NCBI GenBank assembly: GCA_016210825.1
Contig: JACQTM010000056.1
Location: 1 to 7,607, forward strand
Reading direction: 5' to 3'
DNA from: Hyphomicrobiales bacterium
GTDB taxonomy: Bacteria; Pseudomonadota; Alphaproteobacteria; Rhizobiales; Xanthobacteraceae
Length of the DNA: 7,607 nucleotides
Under the pieces are notes generated by a model that searched no databases, was not told where the DNA came from, and saw nothing but the letters and a program-made list of their open reading frames with translations. This document shows positions 5,826 through 7,607 of the stretch, in pieces. The translations under genes were made by a program, and so were the position numbers. Position 1 is the first letter of the stretch. Each line of letters begins with the position of its first letter.

Positions 5826-5833
5826 TTAACCAT
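5826..5833. promoter_or_regulatory. Possible CtrA half-site TTAACCAT
   Basis: TTAACCAT matches the half-site form reported for CtrA-regulated promoters. It lies about 98 bp upstream of the cheZ start and about 180 bp upstream of the L,D-transpeptidase start, in the shared divergent region 5729-6011. The rest of that region holds an AT-richer stretch (about 5917-5950) where a promoter might lie, but I could not pick convincing -35/-10 pairs. Confidence 0.3.
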
Positions 5834-6011
5834 GACCGCGCCGCATTCACCGAAAATAAACCGTAACGCGACGATCGGCGGACCCTCGCACAGCTAAATG
5901 CCGGAGCGCGGCGTCAAATTTACCAAACAGTGTTTTATTCACCATGTAATTGGCCGCGTCAGGTTCGCGTCTTTGAGTTGGTCGCGCGACGGTAACGTAC
6001 AGAGTTCGTCG

Positions 6012-6815
6012 ATGCAGCGTCTTGTGATGTTGGCGTTCGTGTTCAGCGCCGCCGGCGTGGTTGCGGCTTCCGCGCAACCGATGTCGCTCAATGCCTCCAA
6101 TTATGCTTATGGGCCGCCGGCTGCAGCGGTATCGCAGCCGGTGCCGCAGGATGTGCGCTACAGTCAGCCGCCGCAGTCCAATCTCGGCGGCGGCTTCATC
6201 GAATTCCTGTTCGGTGGAAATCCCGGCCGTCCGCCGATGGCGCCGCATTATCAGCCCGCGCCGAACATGCAGCCGGTTGGCCAGCCTCCGGTGATGCAGC
6301 CCGTCAGCCCGCCGCCATCAATGCAGGTGAACAGCGATCCGGCGATCATGACGCCGGCACGGCCCGCCGCCGACCCAAAATATCTTCGGCAGGTCGTCGC
6401 CTATCGCGGGCAGGAGAAGCCGGGCACGGTCATCATCGATACGCCTGATAAGTTTCTCTATCTCATCGAACCTGGCGGCAAGGCGATCCGTTACGGCATC
6501 GGCGTCGGCCGTCCAGGTTTCACTTGGTCCGGGGTGAAGGCTGTTTCCGCCAAGCGTGAGTGGCCAGACTGGCGGCCGCCGGAAGAGATGCTCAAGCGCC
6601 GCCCCGATTTGCCGCATTTCATGGCCGGCGGACCGGACAATCCGCTCGGCGCGCGGGCGATGTATCTCGGTTCGACGCTCTACCGCATCCACGGCTCGAA
6701 CGAGCCTTGGACCATCGGCACGCAAGTCTCGTCGGGTTGCATCCGCATGCGCAACGAGGACGTCATCGATCTCTATGATCGCATCAAAGTTGGCACCCGG
6801 GTCGTGGTGATCTGA
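6012..6815 (+). CDS. Periplasmic L,D-transpeptidase (YkuD domain)
   Basis: A 267-residue exported enzyme of the ErfK/YbiS/YcfS/YnhG type, which attacks the tetrapeptide stem of peptidoglycan through a catalytic Cys. It forms 3-3 cross-links or attaches proteins to the wall. The signal peptide is residues 1-21 (MQRLVMLAFVFSAAGVVAASA, cut before Gln22). A Pro/Gln-rich, low-complexity linker follows (about 30-122, with repeated MQPV/QPP units). The YkuD domain (about 135-267) begins PGTVIIDTPDKFLYLIEPGG. The catalytic motif comprises IHGSNEP (His227) and SSGCIRM (Cys243, Arg245). The ATG at 6012 is preferred because it starts exactly at the signal peptide; an in-frame ATG at 5898 would add 38 residues that would bury it. 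It is divergent from cheZ and convergent with the DUF2076 gene. Whether it cross-links wall or anchors outer-membrane beta-barrels, as shown for some alphaproteobacterial enzymes, cannot be told here. Confidence 0.93.
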   Translation: MQRLVMLAFVFSAAGVVAASAQPMSLNASNYAYGPPAAAVSQPVPQDVRYSQPPQSNLGGGFIEFLFGGNPGRPPMAPHYQPAPNMQPVGQPPVMQPVSPPPSMQVNSDPAIMTPARPAADPKYLRQVVAYRGQEKPGTVIIDTPDKFLYLIEPGGKAIRYGIGVGRPGFTWSGVKAVSAKREWPDWRPPEEMLKRRPDLPHFMAGGPDNPLGARAMYLGSTLYRIHGSNEPWTIGTQVSSGCIRMRNEDVIDLYDRIKVGTRVVVI

Positions 6816-6834
6816 GCGTGGCGTGGACGATCAT

Positions 6835-6867
6835 GAATAGGCCGCCGCATCGCGCGGCGGCCTATTC
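6835..6867. terminator. Bidirectional hairpin terminator between L,D-transpeptidase and DUF2076 genes
   Basis: A perfect 14-bp inverted repeat, GAATAGGCCGCCGC (6835-6848) and GCGGCGGCCTATTC (6854-6867), with a 5-nt loop. It lies 19 nt after the stop of the plus-strand gene and 18 nt after the stop of the minus-strand gene. The AATAGG/CCTATT ends can give a short A/U-containing foot in either direction, but there is no long U-tract. The very stable stem and its position between convergent stops make it a likely shared terminator. Confidence 0.8.
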
Positions 6868-6885
6868 GTTATCCTCGATGGTCGA

Positions 6886-7578
6886 CTAGGCGACGTCGCC
6901 ACCGCCGAAATCGATGCCGCCATCGAATTCGGGACCGTCGTCAATATCGTTGTCCGCAAGCTCGATCGGCGCGTCGTCGTTGTTTCCAAGCAGACTCTGT
7001 CGATTGCCGCGGCCGATGTCATCGATTCCGGCCTCGCGGGCGAGATCGCTGTTAGACGCATCGCTCTGCCAGGGCGAACGGCCGCCGGCGGAATCCTGGT
7101 CGTTTAATGCAGCTTGGCGTCCCGTGGCCATCGAACGGATGCTGTCGAGCAGTAGCGCGCCGCCGATGACGCCGACGGCCGCGGCCGCCGCCGTGCCGAG
7201 GAATGAGCCAGTGCCCGAGGAGCGCTCCGGCGGGGATTGTACGCCGGCGGTTGCGGGCGCGACGCCCGCGCGCACCGTTGGAACGGAGCCGCGCGGCTCG
7301 TCGCGCCGCCCGAACATGGTATTGCGCATATTGTCGAGGAAACCGCCCTCGCGCGGCGCCTCGCCGAGTGCGGCCTCGAGTTCGCGAATGCGCGCGTCAG
7401 CGTTTTTCAGCGCCTGATCCTGGACCAGCACTGTTTGCACCAGCGGATAAATGGCGTTGGGCGCATGCGCGAGACCATCAGCGATAGCGCGCTCGGCTTG
7501 CGGATCACGCTCGGTCTTCTCGAGCTTGGCCAGACGGTCGAACAAATCGGCGACCATTTCGCGTTCAGTCGGTGTCAT
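6886..7578 (-). CDS. DUF2076 family protein
   Basis: A 230-residue product matching the DUF2076 pattern, a proteobacterial family without a firmly established function. The N-terminus, MTPTEREMVADLFDRLAKLE (1-20), followed by RDPQAERAIADGLAHAPNAI (24-43) and YPLVQTVLVQDQALKNADAR (44-63), is the conserved helical part and runs into a short coiled coil to about residue 70. A Pro/Ser/Thr-rich linker (95-123) leads to a small-residue hydrophobic segment (125-145, GTAAAAAVGVIGGALLLDSI), which may cross the membrane or pack as a glycine-zipper helix. The C-terminus (about 176-230) is strongly acidic and Asp/Gly-rich. No N-terminal signal peptide is seen. I start it at ATG 7578 rather than the adjacent TTG because an AGGGAGG ribosome site lies about 7 nt upstream. 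It ends facing the L,D-transpeptidase gene across the shared terminator. Confidence 0.88.
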   Translation of the reverse strand: MTPTEREMVADLFDRLAKLEKTERDPQAERAIADGLAHAPNAIYPLVQTVLVQDQALKNADARIRELEAALGEAPREGGFLDNMRNTMFGRRDEPRGSVPTVRAGVAPATAGVQSPPERSSGTGSFLGTAAAAAVGVIGGALLLDSIRSMATGRQAALNDQDSAGGRSPWQSDASNSDLAREAGIDDIGRGNRQSLLGNNDDAPIELADNDIDDGPEFDGGIDFGGGDVA

Positions 7579-7607
7579 CAACGACCTCCCTCTGCCCCCG
7601 GTGCGGA

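Noticed and set aside
5898..6011. Longer start for the L,D-transpeptidase.
   Set aside because: It would place 38 polar residues before an obvious signal peptide, which must be at the N-terminus for export.
6914..7417. A 167-residue open frame on the plus strand opposite the DUF2076 gene.
   Set aside because: The minus-strand frame matches a known family with a good ribosome site and terminator; the plus-strand frame is Ser/Pro/Arg-rich shadow sequence.
1..7607. Looked for CRISPR arrays, tRNA genes, insertion sequences, phage genes and toxin-antitoxin pairs.
   Set aside because: No regularly spaced direct repeats, cloverleaf-like segments, transposase motifs or small paired genes were recognisable on either strand.

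Overview
The window looks like ordinary chromosomal DNA of a high-GC alphaproteobacterium of the order Rhizobiales, most like the Bradyrhizobium/Xanthobacteraceae side of the order. The basis is the protein types (GroES/GroEL, an orfA-pit phosphate pair, a CheZ of the alphaproteobacterial type, DUF2076, a periplasmic L,D-transpeptidase), a CIRCE-controlled groESL operon and possible CtrA-type TTAA sites. The genus is an inference; no rRNA or marker gene settles it.

Left part (1-799, minus strand): a groES-groEL chaperonin operon. Only the first 74 codons of groEL are inside the window. The operon has a recognisable promoter (TTGACA, 17 nt, TATCTC), a CIRCE operator just downstream of the expected transcription start, and a strong ribosome binding site before groES. 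The groES-groEL gap is 153 nt and holds two copies of a palindromic intergenic repeat in opposite orientation. This is the most unusual piece of non-coding structure in the window.

Middle part (971-4981, plus strand): five codirectional genes. They are a small proline-rich lipoprotein of unknown function, a DUF47/PhoU-like protein and a PiT-family phosphate transporter (the orfA-pit arrangement), a GNAT acetyltransferase resembling ArsN2, and a 12-segment MFS transporter. Gaps are 77, 20, 34 and 64 nt, so at least orfA-pit and probably the GNAT gene are cotranscribed. Phosphate uptake beside an ArsN2-like enzyme and an exporter-like MFS protein suggests, without proving, a link between phosphate or arsenate entry and detoxification.

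Right part (4958-7578): an orphan cheZ on the minus strand, convergent with the MFS gene and overlapping it by 24 bp. Then comes a divergent intergenic region with CtrA-like motifs and an L,D-transpeptidase on the plus strand. A perfect 14-bp hairpin serves as a shared terminator between it and a convergent DUF2076 gene on the minus strand.

No mobile element, CRISPR array, tRNA, rRNA or defence system was seen, and no frameshifted gene. I do not find a clearly new biological system here. The points that deserve a second look are the groESL intergenic repeat pair, the 8-nt CIRCE spacer, the pit-GNAT-MFS neighbourhood, and the orphan CheZ with its FliM-like C-terminal peptide.
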